NCBI RefSeq assembly: GCF_000002425.4
Contig: NC_037270.1
Location: forward strand, 8,413,649-8,477,648
DNA length: 64,000 nucleotides
Direction of reading: 5' to 3'
Origin: Physcomitrium patens
Taxonomy: Eukaryota; Streptophyta; Bryopsida; Funariales; Funariaceae
Each line of letters begins with the position of its first letter. Position 1 is the first letter of the stretch. The position numbers and the translations under genes are program-made. Under the pieces are notes generated by a model. The model saw only the letters and a program-made list of their open reading frames with translations. It was not told where the DNA came from and searched no databases. Positions 1 to 11,931 of the stretch are shown piece after piece.

Positions 1-540
1 TGATACAAATCTTAACTTTTAATAATAATTATAAAGTCATTCAAATCTCTACAAAAATAAGCCTTATATTTCTAAAATAAGCTTAAAGCTAGCTCACAAA
101 TTCTAATTGCCAATCTTCAAATGAATTCTTACTTTACCTAGGTGGCCTTTTTTGAGCTTGAAGGTCTAATTTTGATCATATTCCTCAAATAGTCAACTCC
201 AAAGTATCAATCTAACTTATCTTAGGAATTTTTTAACTTGATTCTATCCTCAACTTATCTTTAATATCAATCATATTAATTATTTACCTCTTTTATCCTA
301 TTTTTATCAATTTATGGCCTTTTTAAGATAATAAAAGAAATCCTATAGTCTAAAAGGTAAAATTATTAATCAACCTTTAATCTACTAGCTATTAAGACAA
401 GAAAATAAACCAAGAGTCTTTTATAAAAGCCATGTTTATATGTCTTGAATTATTATTAAACCAAAATAATTAAATATTAATTAGAAATTTATTTATGATT
501 ATATTTTCATTATATAGTTGTGTCAAAATACAAGAATGAA
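1..540. other. AT-rich sequence without recognisable genes
   Basis: No open frame of useful length and no match to the retroelement families elsewhere in the window. It is probably decayed repeat or intergenic DNA. I see no promoter, RNA gene or tandem array in it. Confidence 0.5.
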
Positions 541-820
541 AACTTCTCAAACAACTTCTTAGAGCTGCTTTATCTTCAAGCAATATGAGGACTACTTGAG
601 AGGCTATTTAATATTTAATATATATTAGAGTTGAAGCTGAAGGGATCTTTAATCTTAATAATATATTTCTTAGAATTCTACTTCACCTTTCTTGGTTTTG
701 ATCTTATACTCTTATAGTATAATTTAGTTCTTTTTAGCTTTCTTATTGAAATTCTTCTACTCAATTTCTTGTTTGATCTTCTATATAGTATATTTATGAT
801 AGTTTGTTGAGACTCTCCTC
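541..820 (+). repeat. dispersed repeat E, copy 1
   Basis: About 280 bp that align by eye with 40265-40525 in the same orientation. Shared landmarks are 'cttcaagcaa', 'tatatattagagttgaag', 'gctttcttattgaaattctt' and a terminal 'tatatttatgatag'. Neither copy has an open frame. It could be the end of an LTR of an otherwise unseen family. Sequence between 820 and 960 is unassigned and leads into the family 1 relic. Confidence 0.5.
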
Positions 821-959
821 TTATTAATACTAAAACTTCATCTTTCTTGATAGAAATTGGATTATCTCTCTTCTTGAAGATATTTGAGCACTTTAGAAGT
901 TACAAATTATCCTCTTCTAAATTAATATTATTTAGAAACTCCATTTTTTTCTTTCAAGA

Positions 960-3281
960 TGGCTAAAATTGAAGATGTTAGTATAATTGAGTCGGTCAAG
1001 TGTAGAGGTATTTAGAGAATATAATAAGGCTTAATGGATAATAACAAAGATTTACTTATTATGTCAAAGATCACGCTTTGCATTAATTTATGCATTTGAT
1101 TTTAAACAATTGGTTTGTGACATCAATGGAAATGAAGAAAATTTTATAAATCAATTTTATTCGAGACTAAAGGATAATGTAAAAGACTATTACTATTATT
1201 ACTTGATCTTCAAAAATTCAATGAAGCTATTAACCAAGTTGTGAAATATAATAATCAATTATTTCAACACCATCAAGATCAATGCTTATAAACTTTGATA
1301 AAGCAATGCATTAAAAATTTATACTTTCTTACTTCAACAAATATATTGCTTCTACACTTCAAATCTAAGGATATACAAATTGATATAGTACAATTTAAAT
1401 CTCTTACAATAGATAAGAAAAAGCATGGATTTGAACAAGGCCAATGTTTGTATTGTAGTAAAGAAGATCATCAATTTGAAAACTGTCCAAAGAAATAATA
1501 TACAACTAAGATTGAGAGTGCAATCATTCAAGAAAAAAAAGATGCCTAATCACAATAGAAATTACGTAGCTGAATATTTCAATATCTCAAATTCACCAAG
1601 GTCCTTCTTTCTTTGTCCAATTAACTTATTATTTATTATATCTTTATTTTTTAGCCTACAAAAACTTTAAATAAATGCTTTCTTAGATTCAAGAGCATTT
1701 GCTTATTTTTTAGATGAATTTTTTTTCAAACTTCATAAAATTCTTCTAATATAAAAGTCAAAACTTATATATGAAGAAGAAATAGATTATCAACCTTTAT
1801 CTTTAAGTAATATTATCCACAAGACTATACTACTAGAAATATCATTTGAAGGCTATAGTAATAATATAATATTTAATATTATTAAAAATTCATTCAATAT
1901 TATTATTTTAGAACTATTATAGTTAAAAAGGTATAATTCATCTATAAATTGGAAGTTTCATAAGGTTAAATTTTCTATAGAATTTATTTGAGCAAAACCT
2001 ATCAAAAAATCATTAATAATAAAGTCTTTATTTCTTGAAGCAAAGCCTTTTATAAGAACAACTAAAAAAAATTCCATTTTTTTATTTATGTAATTCTAGC
2101 TTGAAAAGAAATAAGCTTATTAGTAGCTATCTTAAAGCAGTATAAAGAATTTCAAGATGTCTTTGAAAAGAAAGATACTGACATACTACTAGAGTATTGA
2201 CCATATGATTATACTATCAATCTTCAAAAAAGAGCTCAAATACTATTTGGCTCAATGTATAATTTATTATAGAACAAGCTTTTGGCACTAAAAGATTACA
2301 TTGACAAAAATCATACAAAGGTCTTTATTTGACATACTAAAACTTGAGTAAGTGCATCAATATTTTTTGTGAAGAAAAAAGATAGATCTTTGCAAATATG
2401 TGTTGATTATTGCTGCATCAATAAAATAACAATAAATAATTATTATTCATTATTATTAATATTAAGACTTTTGAAACAACTTAATTAAGTCAAAATCTAC
2501 ATCAAAATAGATTCCTATAGAGCATACAATTTGGTATAGATTAAAGAAAGAGATAAATGAAAAGACATTATTTTGGACAAGGTACAAATATTTTGAATAT
2601 AATGTCATGCCTTTTGGATTGAAAAATATCATAACTATTTTTTAGCAATTAATAAATGATATTTTTTGAAAATTCTTAGACAAGTTTGTTGTTTGCTATC
2701 TTAATATATATTAATGTATTCTAAGACTCTTGAAGAATATAAAGAAAATATAAGATTAGTCTTTCAAAAATTATGAAATATAGGATAATTTACCAAATTG
2801 AAAAAATATGTTTTCTATTAGCCAAAAGTAAATTTTTTTAAATATATTATTTCCAATAAAGGCCTATTAATAGATCTAAAGAAAATTCAAGCTATAAAAA
2901 ATTGAAAAATTCTAAAGATAATATAAATGTATAATATTTTTTTAGATTTATTAATTTCTATTAGATATTTATCAAGAATTACTCCCAAGTAATTCTTTTA
3001 TGAAGATATTTTATTTGGAAATGGATGCTTTCGACTTTGAATTAAAAGCTATACTATCATAAATAAAAAAGATGGAAAGCTCCACCTTGTTATATTTTAT
3101 TTTAAAAAAAAATTCAATTAGAGAGATAAATTATAAAATTCATAATAAAGAACTTCTTATACTTATAGACTCTTTTCCAGAATACCGCCACTTGTTATAA
3201 GATACTATACATCTTGTGATTATATATACAAATCAAAAAAATTTAAAATATTTTATGTTAGTTTTAATTTTAAATTATCAT
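960..3281 (+). pseudogene. family 1 gag-pol relic (copy 1c)
   Basis: Highly decayed plus-strand copy of the chromovirus. Gag survives as 1295-1498, ending in a CX2CX4HX4C zinc knuckle (CLYCSKEDHQFENC) followed by PKK, as in copy 1a. A protease relic lies near 1680-1930 ('LDSRA.AYFLDE', where the DSG of copy 1a reads DSR). Reverse transcriptase runs from about 2200 to 2900 ('VCVDY..INKITI' near 2400). RNase H starts near 3010 ('METDAFDFELKAIL') and stops at 3281. There the LTR of copy 2b interrupts the equivalent of '...taaatcgtcgcc' in copy 1a. Stops occur throughout. No 5' LTR was found on the left, and the 3' half was not found elsewhere in the window. This is the oldest layer of the nest. 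Confidence 0.8.
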
Positions 3282-4664
3282 TATTTTATTATGTGTATTC
3301 TTCCTTGAGAATACACTAAGCACCTAGTTATGGAAGATAAGTAAAAATACAACAATAATTCTATCAAGTCTAATAGATCCTTAAATTAACTTCAAGTAAT
3401 CTTTAATAAATTCAATCAAACTTTAATCTATCAATATAAAGTTTTAAAAAAATATAAAAAATCTTTAAAAATACTAAAAATAGGATTTTTAATTGAATCT
3501 TAATCAAATCTTAGTTCAAATCCTAATTCAATCTTAATTTAATTTTAATCAAATTCTAGATTAAATCTTAAGGAAATTCTAATAAAATCCTAAATCTTAG
3601 ATAAATCCTAGACAAATTCTAAACCAAATCCTAAAAAAATTCTAATTCTAATCAAATTCTAGACCAAATCTTAAACCAAATCTTAATCAAATCCTAGATC
3701 TTAATCAAATTCTTAACAAATCTTGTAGCAAAATGAAACCTCAATAACAAATGATTGAATTATTGATATCAACTCAAAATTTGAATACTTCTTAATCACT
3801 TAGTTAGAAACAAGTACAAAAAAGATGTAATTAATTACACTTATTAATTGAGAGAAATATAAGATAATCCAATCAAGTATTGGATAGCCTTTTATTCCAA
3901 TCTAAATACTAAACTTCTTACACCAACTGATATATTGCTAAAGATCTTAAAAACACTTATTGACCTTCAAACTCTAATATTAGAGACCTCAATCCATAAA
4001 AACCTTCATATACTTCAATCTAATTATTTGATCGACTTTAAAATTTTTATATACATTCAAAACTAACACACCAATATACTGCCAAAATTTCAATTATACA
4101 TATACTAAAAAATTCAAGAAAATCTCAAATTTGTAGACATATTTTTATTTTTCAAACTCTAATTCTACTAAGAACATTACTAACTTTGAAATTTTTTCAC
4201 AATCTCAATATTGATTCAAGTGACATAAAACCAATGCCAAAAAATCTTTCATTAAGTATGCTCTCAAATTTCTTTCTATAATTTATGAAAGAATCATATA
4301 GTCACTATAAGTATACTATTTTGTACCTTGGGATCTGATTTTGATCTATCTTGACAATTGGTCCTCTATGAGTATCAATTTTTGGCTTTTTATAGTGAAT
4401 TTTGTTTTAATCTATTCTTAATACTTTCTTATATATACTTATATTATTTAATTTTCTAATATAATTTTTTTTACCTTATTTATGATTCTATAAAATAAAT
4501 AAAAGCCTATTTTATAAAAAAACAATATTAATACTTTAATTTTATTATCTTTTGATTATTATCTATATTTCTAAGATAATTTGCTATAATATTTTAAAAT
4601 AAGATCTTTTATAATATAATATTATATTCTTTCTTTTATTCATTTATCATATTACATCATGCCA
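3282..4664 (-). repeat. LTR-B, 3' LTR of copy 2b
   Basis: About 1.38 kb matching the solo LTR at 53905-55532 over its full length: the start region 'cttgagaatacactaagcac', the central run of AAATCCTAA-like units (about 3480-3720), and the end 'ttacatcatgcca', matching ACATCACGACA. Read on the minus strand it starts as TGTCGTGATGTAACACG-like sequence and lies just downstream of a purine-rich 'GGTGGTGG' and the integrase relic, so it is the 3' LTR of 2b. The 5' junction falls where copy 1a reads TCGC. That inferred target is now 'tcat'. Confidence 0.8.
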
Positions 4665-5254
4665 CCACCAAGCTTATGTTCTTTATCTTGATTATATTCT
4701 TGACCTTCAATTTATTCTTTTATTTCAATATCAATGTCTTATAATAGATTTTTTTATTAAAATAAATATCATTATTTCTTTATTTAAATAATTTAATTTT
4801 CTTACTTACTATAGATATCTTTAATTTTATACCATCAAATTTTTCTAACAAGTATATTCTATTATCATATACTTATTTGATAATATAAGGTCTAAATCAT
4901 TTTTTTATAAACTTCTTTATTTTGTTATATTGATTATTCAAGCTACTATCATTAATTAACATCCAATTTCTACTTTTATTTATTTTAGATCATAGTCGAT
5001 GTTTTTTTATCAAATCTTTTTTTATTCTTTTCTTGTACTTCTTTTAATCTCTCTATTGTTGCTTTAATATCATTAGGTCATCTTTCTAATTATTAAATTT
5101 ATAATGCTAATAGTTCTTTTCTATTGAATCATCCTTCTAAGCTAAAATACTCTATGTATGTACCATTTTTTCTATTGGTATTATTGATTTTTGCCCATAC
5201 ATTAATTCAAAAGTCATATAATTTATTGTTGAACTATGAATTGTATAATCAACC
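4665..5254 (-). pseudogene. copy 2b integrase C-terminus relic
   Basis: On the minus strand this matches the end of the copy 2a pol. The sequence around 4860-4920 corresponds to the 'KFSKRWFGPYVVTT' GPY-like segment of 2a (25185-25235). The sequence around 5170-5254 corresponds to 'ALWADRTTHSSVTGYMPVELMTGQKP' (24837-24910). The frame is destroyed by stops and AT drift. It is separated from the rest of the integrase by the block at 5255-6460. Confidence 0.75.
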
Positions 5255-6460
5255 AATGAGTATAAATTTTCACTCTTCAACCTATGTTACAAGATGGACT
5301 CAATTAAGAGTTTTTTCTAATTGGTGATGTGAAGTGAAGTAAGCAAATAACAAGAACAAAAGAAGAACAACCACAAAGCAACTGAAATAAATGACATAAA
5401 GCAATTGCAACACCCAAAACTAAGTCACAATCTGTTCACTATGTTTTTATCTAATAAAATATAAAATTAAAAATTAAAAGTTATATTTTTAGATAAGTAG
5501 TTTTATTGTATTTTCAATGACACAAGAGAAATGTAAATCCGCATTACTATGAATAATTTATGAAGTTTTAAAGATATACAATAAATAATTAAAAAGTGAA
5601 GTGAAAATATTTTATTTCAAAGGTAACTTTCTTATAGATCAAGGGTTTGAGCCTCACGAAGGCTCACATGTAGTGTATAAGGGTGTCTAAGAGAGGCCAC
5701 GAAGCCTTAGTCTTATCCTCCTAACTACCTTCAAGGTGCTTCATCCTATATGGGACTTTTGCACTCCTCTTCTTACAAGGACAATACTAGCTTCTGGTCT
5801 TCCTATTTTCTACTAGAAGGACCAAAATTTTTTCATTTTTGACCTCACCATGGTATTTAAAAATACCAAATTAGCTTATAATCCCTGTGTGGCCTTCAAA
5901 TCTTGCTCCATTTCTTCATAAAGGCTTCCAGAGTGATAAAACTCATTTTTACCAAGATCTTAAAAATTGCTCTAAAAATTTCTAAAAAATACTAAATAAA
6001 TTCTTAATAAATTCTAAAAAAATTATAATATTTCTATAATTCTAATATCTATTTAAAGCTATATTTTTCTACCTTGATGATTTTTTATAATAATAAAAAT
6101 CAATTTAAATCCATTTTAAATCCTATTTTTTATATCAATAATTAAAATTATATAATTTTCTTTCTCATGATTCTTCTAACTACTAACATTTATAGTTTTT
6201 ATAAGTAGTAAATATAGATAAAAAACAAATATAAATATTGGTCTCAATAAATAATCCTTAATATTCAATAATAAATAAAATACTAAATCAACGAAGATAA
6301 TTGCCTCTAATATTTACTAAGATTCCATTTCCACCACTAACATTCTAATTCTCTATTTCTCTAAGGATTTTTATACTATTCACTATATATTATGATTTAA
6401 AGCATTCTAAATATATATTTTTATCCTAAAACAATAAGTAAGTTAATTTGATGATTCACA
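5255..6460. mobile_element. inserted block splitting the 2b integrase
   Basis: About 1.2 kb absent from the equivalent place in copy 2a (the GGCTGATCG around 24842). The flanks 'caacc' (5250-5254) and 'caatc' (6461-6465) both match CAGCC of the empty site, as expected for a decayed 5-bp target duplication. The block has TG...CA-like ends ('TGAGTATAAA...GATTCACA'), so a solo LTR is the simplest reading. Its centre (about 5640-5940) is clearly less AT-rich than the surroundings. A 1,020-bp inner segment (5323-6342) is flanked by the perfect 8-bp direct repeat TTCTAATT, suggesting a second insertion inside. No coding capacity was seen. Confidence 0.5.
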
Positions 6461-9400
6461 CAATCCAAAATGCAAATAGAAGTAGTTTGAGCCATTGATA
6501 TGCTTTACTATTGCATATCTTAATTAATGCCTTAATAATAGGAGAATTTCCATACTTATTCTTATCATTATCTTCTAAATTATATGTTGTTGTTAAATAA
6601 AGTTTAATTCATATTCTACTAAAATATTCTTGTGCTTTTTTTATATCCAATTCATTCCTATTAGCTCTAATTTTTCCAATAAAACCATAGTAATAAATAA
6701 CATCTTTTAATATAAATCAGTATATATTTTTAGTATCTTTTAATCATATTTGATAAATTCTCTTGTGTAAGTATCAAATACTTTATTTATCCAAGTCCTA
6801 TAAGCATTACCACTAAATCCACTACATACTTTGTAATATAAAGCTAAAAGATATGTTGGATGTAATTCATCTTGATGTCAAATGTTAGAATATACTAAGG
6901 AAGTTTTACAAGATCCTACAAAATTTGCTATATCTTTGTCTATATCCTTCTACCAATATTTTTCTTTCACCTTAATAAATGTTGTACAAATATTCCAATT
7001 TCCAACTATAAACTTTCATAAAATTCCTTAATAATATTTTATTAAGCTTTTAAATCACATATAATCCATTGAAGTACTTTTTTTCTTCTCTTTGAATACT
7101 TCCATAAATATCTATCATGTAAAAAATATCCATAGGCTTTCTAACAGATTTTCTTAAATTTTTAATTTATCTAATCTTCTTGTCACTTTAATATATTTAA
7201 ATTCTCTCTAATATCTTTTTATTCTCCTTGATATAAATGTCTTACAAATATTTCAAATGGTGTATTCAAACATGCACCTTCTTTCTTTGATAATATATTA
7301 GTATAAAAATTTGTATCCACATCATCTTCCAAATCAATTATATCTTCTTCATTGTATTATCTTATTATTGATAACATATTCATAATTTTTTTTTTTATCA
7401 ATGTATTTAAATTCTAGATTTATAGATTTAATATATACTATCCATCTTAATATAAAAATATTAGAAGTTAAACAACTTGTAACCATACCCAATAAAGGTA
7501 GACAATTTGTTTTTCTAACTAGTGATGTATTAATTAAGTATTTTATTTCATTTTTCAATGGCTATTACCACATTCTATAATTTTCTTTTGATTTGTACAA
7601 ATATCTTCTTATTAGCATTTAAAAACTTTGCTCCAAGCCTTATTACATATCTGTTCCCTTATTTATCATTCTCTCAAACTGTCTAACCTATTTCAATTGG
7701 ACTTGTATTAACTGTTAATATCACTAGCCTTGTACATTCATAATTTATTTTTATCAAAGTTAGAGGTGAAAAAAGAAGTTCTTTCAATTTTTTCATGACT
7801 TTCTTTCGTTCTCTTTTCTATTGAAAATTTTTATTATTTTTTAATAACTTATATAATAGATCTGATATATATGAAAAATGAATTATTTGTATATGATAGA
7901 AAATACATGCTTCTAAAAATCTCTTGACTTCTATTGTATTTGTACATTCTTTTACTTTTTTAATAATATCAACTTTTTTTATACTTAGCTTGCATCCATA
8001 TAATCTACATATGTACCATATTACCAAAACTTCTTTTACTTCAATTGTTGATTTTGCTTTTGATAAGTTTAAGTGAACTTCTTCTATATACCTTTTCATA
8101 ATTATCAATATAATCAGTGACAAATTTTTTACATTCCTTTGAATACAATGTTCCATCTTTTTTTTCTTCTTTACATCCCTTAATTGGCATAACATATAGA
8201 AAAAGTATTATTATTCTTAGAATAAAATTCCTTAATATCTTATGCATTCAATTTATCATATGTGCCATAGAATTTGTAGTCTCTTATAGTAATGTATACA
8301 TTCTTACAATTCCTAGTAGTATCTTTATAGTTATGAGATCTCTACTTTGTATTATCAATTAAAATTGATCATATCTTAAATAAAGTTTTCTCATAAAATA
8401 AATTACTCTTCTTATAAATACCTCTGCAATCTCATCTATAATTGGACTAGAATCTATATTTCTAATAGTTACCTTATTTATTAATTTTATATCTTGAATC
8501 AACCTCAATGTGCAATTTTTCTTAGGTATTATGAACCACCAATTAGAATATAGTGTAATAGATGGTTCTAAAATTTCTATTGTAATTTTTTCATTAGATA
8601 ATTTGACTAATTTTAAAAAATGAGCCTTTGAAATTAATATTAGCCTCAAATTTCATGATTCATGTAGAATTGTGAAAATAATCATAGATATTACAATACT
8701 TAGATCAATGCATTCTATTTTATGTAATTCAAATACAAATACCTTACTATGTTGTGAATGAATTTCTTAAAGATATCTTTCTTTATACCTTATCAAAAAA
8801 AATTCACATCCAACTTTTAAATCATTTAATGTTAAATCATCTTTAAATTCATGACCTATATTTCTTGGATCTTTTAAATTGGATTGCATGGAAGCCTTTT
8901 CAATTCTTTCTTCAAAATTCAATAGTAGTGGCAATGACACTTCTTTAACCTTCTTTGCAATAGTCTTATATTTTGTATTCAGCTTCATTTCATACTTATC
9001 CATATATTCTTTCATTACATCATAAAATTTCTTAGAATGCATGTTTATTATCTTATCACTACCTTCAAAATCCAATAATATTTATAAATTATCCATAGTA
9101 TTACTAAAATAAGATTTTTTAAATATCTCTAATATGTATTCATCTTCATCAATTACTCCACATTTCTTAAACTCATGTTTCATATTTTTGATATTTTTTC
9201 TTTCTATTCTTTTTGAATTATTTATATTTTTTAATAAAAAATATCCATCCTTTAATAATCCTATAATGGCCTTAGTTCTTCTATTAGGCAAAAATCCATT
9301 ACTTCTTCTACTATTGCAACCCTACTTTGATGAATTACACAAATCATTTAAAATTATACCGCCTTCTTTCCATCTTGACTTCTTATCCTTTCATAGACCA

Positions 9401-9834
9401 AACCATCATTCATAATCTTTGTTTCTATTTTTATACTAATAATATATAATTATTTTAATATAATAAGATATATAAACATATCTTGCTTAAATTATTTTTG
9501 TTCATGGATAATATCTCTTAACATCACCTTCATATTTAAATGAGTTCTATACAAATCTTCCCTTGAATTGTTTGCTGCTCTTATTATCTATCCATATTCA
9601 ATATCAATAAGCCATTTTTCTCTTTTATAAATTTTTTTTAATATCAAATTAATTATAGAACCATAATCAATCAATGCTACGAGTATTTTTTTTAAATCTT
9701 TCAATTTTATCAAAGATTTCATAGTAGCCTTAGCTTAATGACTTTAAGCATAATGACAAAAATTTTGAAACATATCTTCTTTATCTATAAATCTTATTTA
9801 TGAGATATCTCTAAAAAAATATATTTCATATTTT
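6461..9834 (-). pseudogene. copy 2b pol relic (PR-RT-RH-IN)
   Basis: Minus-strand relic collinear with copy 2a. From 9834 downward: protease ('ALIDYGS' near 9670, the DHG site of 2a), a linker at 8767-9291, and RT at 8359-8649 ('KITIEILEPSITLYSNWWFIIPKKN'-type segment). Next come 8041-8247 ('MPIKGCKEEKKDGTL', where the catalytic FLDD has become FLYV), 7818-8195 ('EVKRFLEACIFYHIQI'), and RNase H at 7349-7558 ('LPLLGMVTSCLTSNIFILRWIVYIKS'). Integrase continues to 6461. Several frameshifts and many stops are present. At 9834 it is cut by copy 1b. The matching upstream sequence resumes at 36547, which shows that 1b inserted in this element. Confidence 0.85.
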
Positions 9835-10930
9835 TTTCAAGGACAAGAACTTAATAAAAAAAAAATAAACAAGTGACACTTTTCTCAAAGAAAGATGACA
9901 AAATAGAAATAACTAAATATGTATATTAAGAAAGAAATTGGAATGGCTATTACCAAAAGATAAGAAAACTATAGACCTTTGAAACTAGACTAGAAGCAAG
10001 AAAAGAGTTGACAAGAAAGAAGAAGGCTTTATTCTTGCCTCTATATATACTATCTACCTAGAAGCTATGTGGCAATGTTCTATATGACCTATAAAAATAT
10101 GTTGACTTTGTACAATACATATCTTAACTTGCAAGGCAAGTTTTCTATGTGGGCACCTGTCAAGGACAAGAACTCGATGAAAGCTAAAGAGTAAGTGAGA
10201 CTTTTCTCAAAAAGAAATAGGACAAAATAGAAATATGTATATTAAGAAAGAAACTGGAATGGCTATTGCCAAAATACAAGAAAACTAGAGACCCTTGAAA
10301 CTAGACTAGAAGCAAGAAAGGAGTTGACAAGAGTGAAGAGGGCTTCACTCTTGCCTCTATATATACTATCTAACTAGAAGCCACGTGGCGATGTTCTATA
10401 AGACCTCCAATATATGTTGACTTTCTAGGCCACATGCTTTTGCTTGCAAGGCAAGTTTTCTATGGATGGACCACGTAGTTAGCTTGTTCTTTAAGCTTCC
10501 AACATGTGTGGCACATGGCTAACTTGTTGACCAAGTTTCTAACCTAAAAGTCAACTATAGACTCCTATAAAGTCAAAGCAGCGTCTATGAAGCTTCTAAG
10601 AAGCTTCTCTAGAAGATATTACACAATTAACCTACTTTTATCTACTTTTACATACTTTTATCTATTCATATAGGTAATTATATGTATGTCCGTGACAGCA
10701 CCACATGATTAGCTTGTTTTATAAGCTATCAACATGTGTGGCATGTGATTAACTTGTTGACCAAGTTTTTAACCTATCAATCAAGTAAAAATACATATAA
10801 AGTCAAAGCAACGTCTACGAAGCTTCTAAAAAGCTTTTCTAGAAGATATTATGAAATTAATCTATTTTTATCTACTTCTACCTATTCATATTACTTACGT
10901 AATAATTATACTAAATATATATCTGTGACA
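9835..10930 (-). repeat. 3' LTR of copy 1b, split by a solo LTR
   Basis: Family 1 LTR whose two parts, 9835-10157 and 10703-10930, together make about 550 bp, matching the 561-bp LTR of copy 1a. The start reads 'tttcaaggacaag', for TGTCAAGGACAAG, and the end reads 'ctgtgaca'. A younger copy of the same LTR sits inside (10158-10697). The flanking target duplication of 1b is not clear: 'atttt' (9830-9834) against 'cttct' (36547-36551). Confidence 0.85.
10158..10697 (-). mobile_element. family 1 solo LTR in an older family 1 LTR
   Basis: A 540-bp LTR starting TGTCAAGGACAAG and ending CCGTGACA, flanked on both sides by the perfect 5-bp duplication GCACC (10153-10157 and 10698-10702). It is less decayed than the LTR around it. 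The inverted repeat and TATA of the family are visible at about 10326-10370 ('ttgacaagagtgaag', 'ttcactcttg', 'tatatata'). No internal sequence remains, so it is a product of LTR-LTR recombination. Confidence 0.93.
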
Positions 10931-11685
10931 TTACCCTCCCTTCTAAGAACGAGTTCTACAAGGAGCAATGATCACATGTCGAGGAAGTTTAAGATGTGGC
11001 AAATTGTATTTGTCACATACTCTGATCTTTGTTCTCTTCAAAGATGATTGATAGGGCTTCTCAACCATTAATAGTATCTCATATCAAGATAGAAAGACCA
11101 CCTAATTATTTGATCATTATTGAGGCATTCATTACTTCTTTCAAATAAAATATTTAGAATACCATTAGGAGTTGTTTCTACCTCTTGTAAAATCACCAAA
11201 CATCAAGAGTCCCTTCCAAGGTCATGATACCAAATGCATTGAACCTTGCCATCTATTCGAGGAAGAATATGTTGTTCTTGAGGATCTTCATCTTCATTGC
11301 ATCATCTTGAAGGTTGTGACAATCGTAATGTCTCATCTGGCAAGTCAACAAACGAAGGCTCTTTAGTTGAATCCGTTGGTTGTTGGTCTTTCATCTTTTC
11401 AATGTCACAACTACAAAAAAGCTACAAACAAGGATTGAAAGTAGAATATTATCTTGCTTAAATCTTGTTTCTTTTATAAGATTTTTATCTTAATTTTGAT
11501 GGATGTTATCGATGAAAAGCCTCCACTACCTTTGTTGTATTTACAAGATTCTTTATTAGCTCCCATATGCATTCATTAATATCATATCCGCAGCAATGGA
11601 TAAGATATTCCAATTTATTTTGGTGTCGCCTTGAATCTAAGACTTCTTCTACTTCAAATTCTTCATTATTGTCTACTTCTATAGG
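10931..11685 (-). pseudogene. copy 1b chromodomain and 3' region
   Basis: Next to the LTR the minus strand reads the purine tract AGAAGGGAGGGTAA (10931-10944), the PPT of copy 1b. Then follows a roughly 560-bp region equivalent to 13541-14086 of copy 1a. At 11506-11685 lies a chromodomain relic ('EVEEVLDSRRHQNKLEYLIHCCGYDINECIWELIKN'), in which the conserved YWRGY is now HCCGY and TWEP is IWEL. Copy 1a is inserted at 11685 in the stretch encoding the residues just before this domain, and the rest resumes at 29345. Confidence 0.85.
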
Positions 11686-11931
11686 TGTCAAGGACAAGAA
11701 CTCGATGAAAAAATAATTTAGACAAGTGAGCCTTCACTCAAAGAGAGGTAACAAAATATATATAAACAAGTATATATATTGAAAGAGAAACTAGAATGGC
11801 TATTGCCAAAAGACAAGAAAACTAGAGACCCTTGAAACTAGACTAGAAGCAAGAAAGGAGTTGACAAGAGTGAAGAAGCCTTCACTCTTGTCTCTATATA
11901 TACTATCTAACTAGGGGCTACGTGGCGACGT

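Noticed and set aside
5124-5327. 67-codon plus-strand frame
   Set aside because: It is antisense to the copy 2b integrase relic and enters the inserted block; no independent support.
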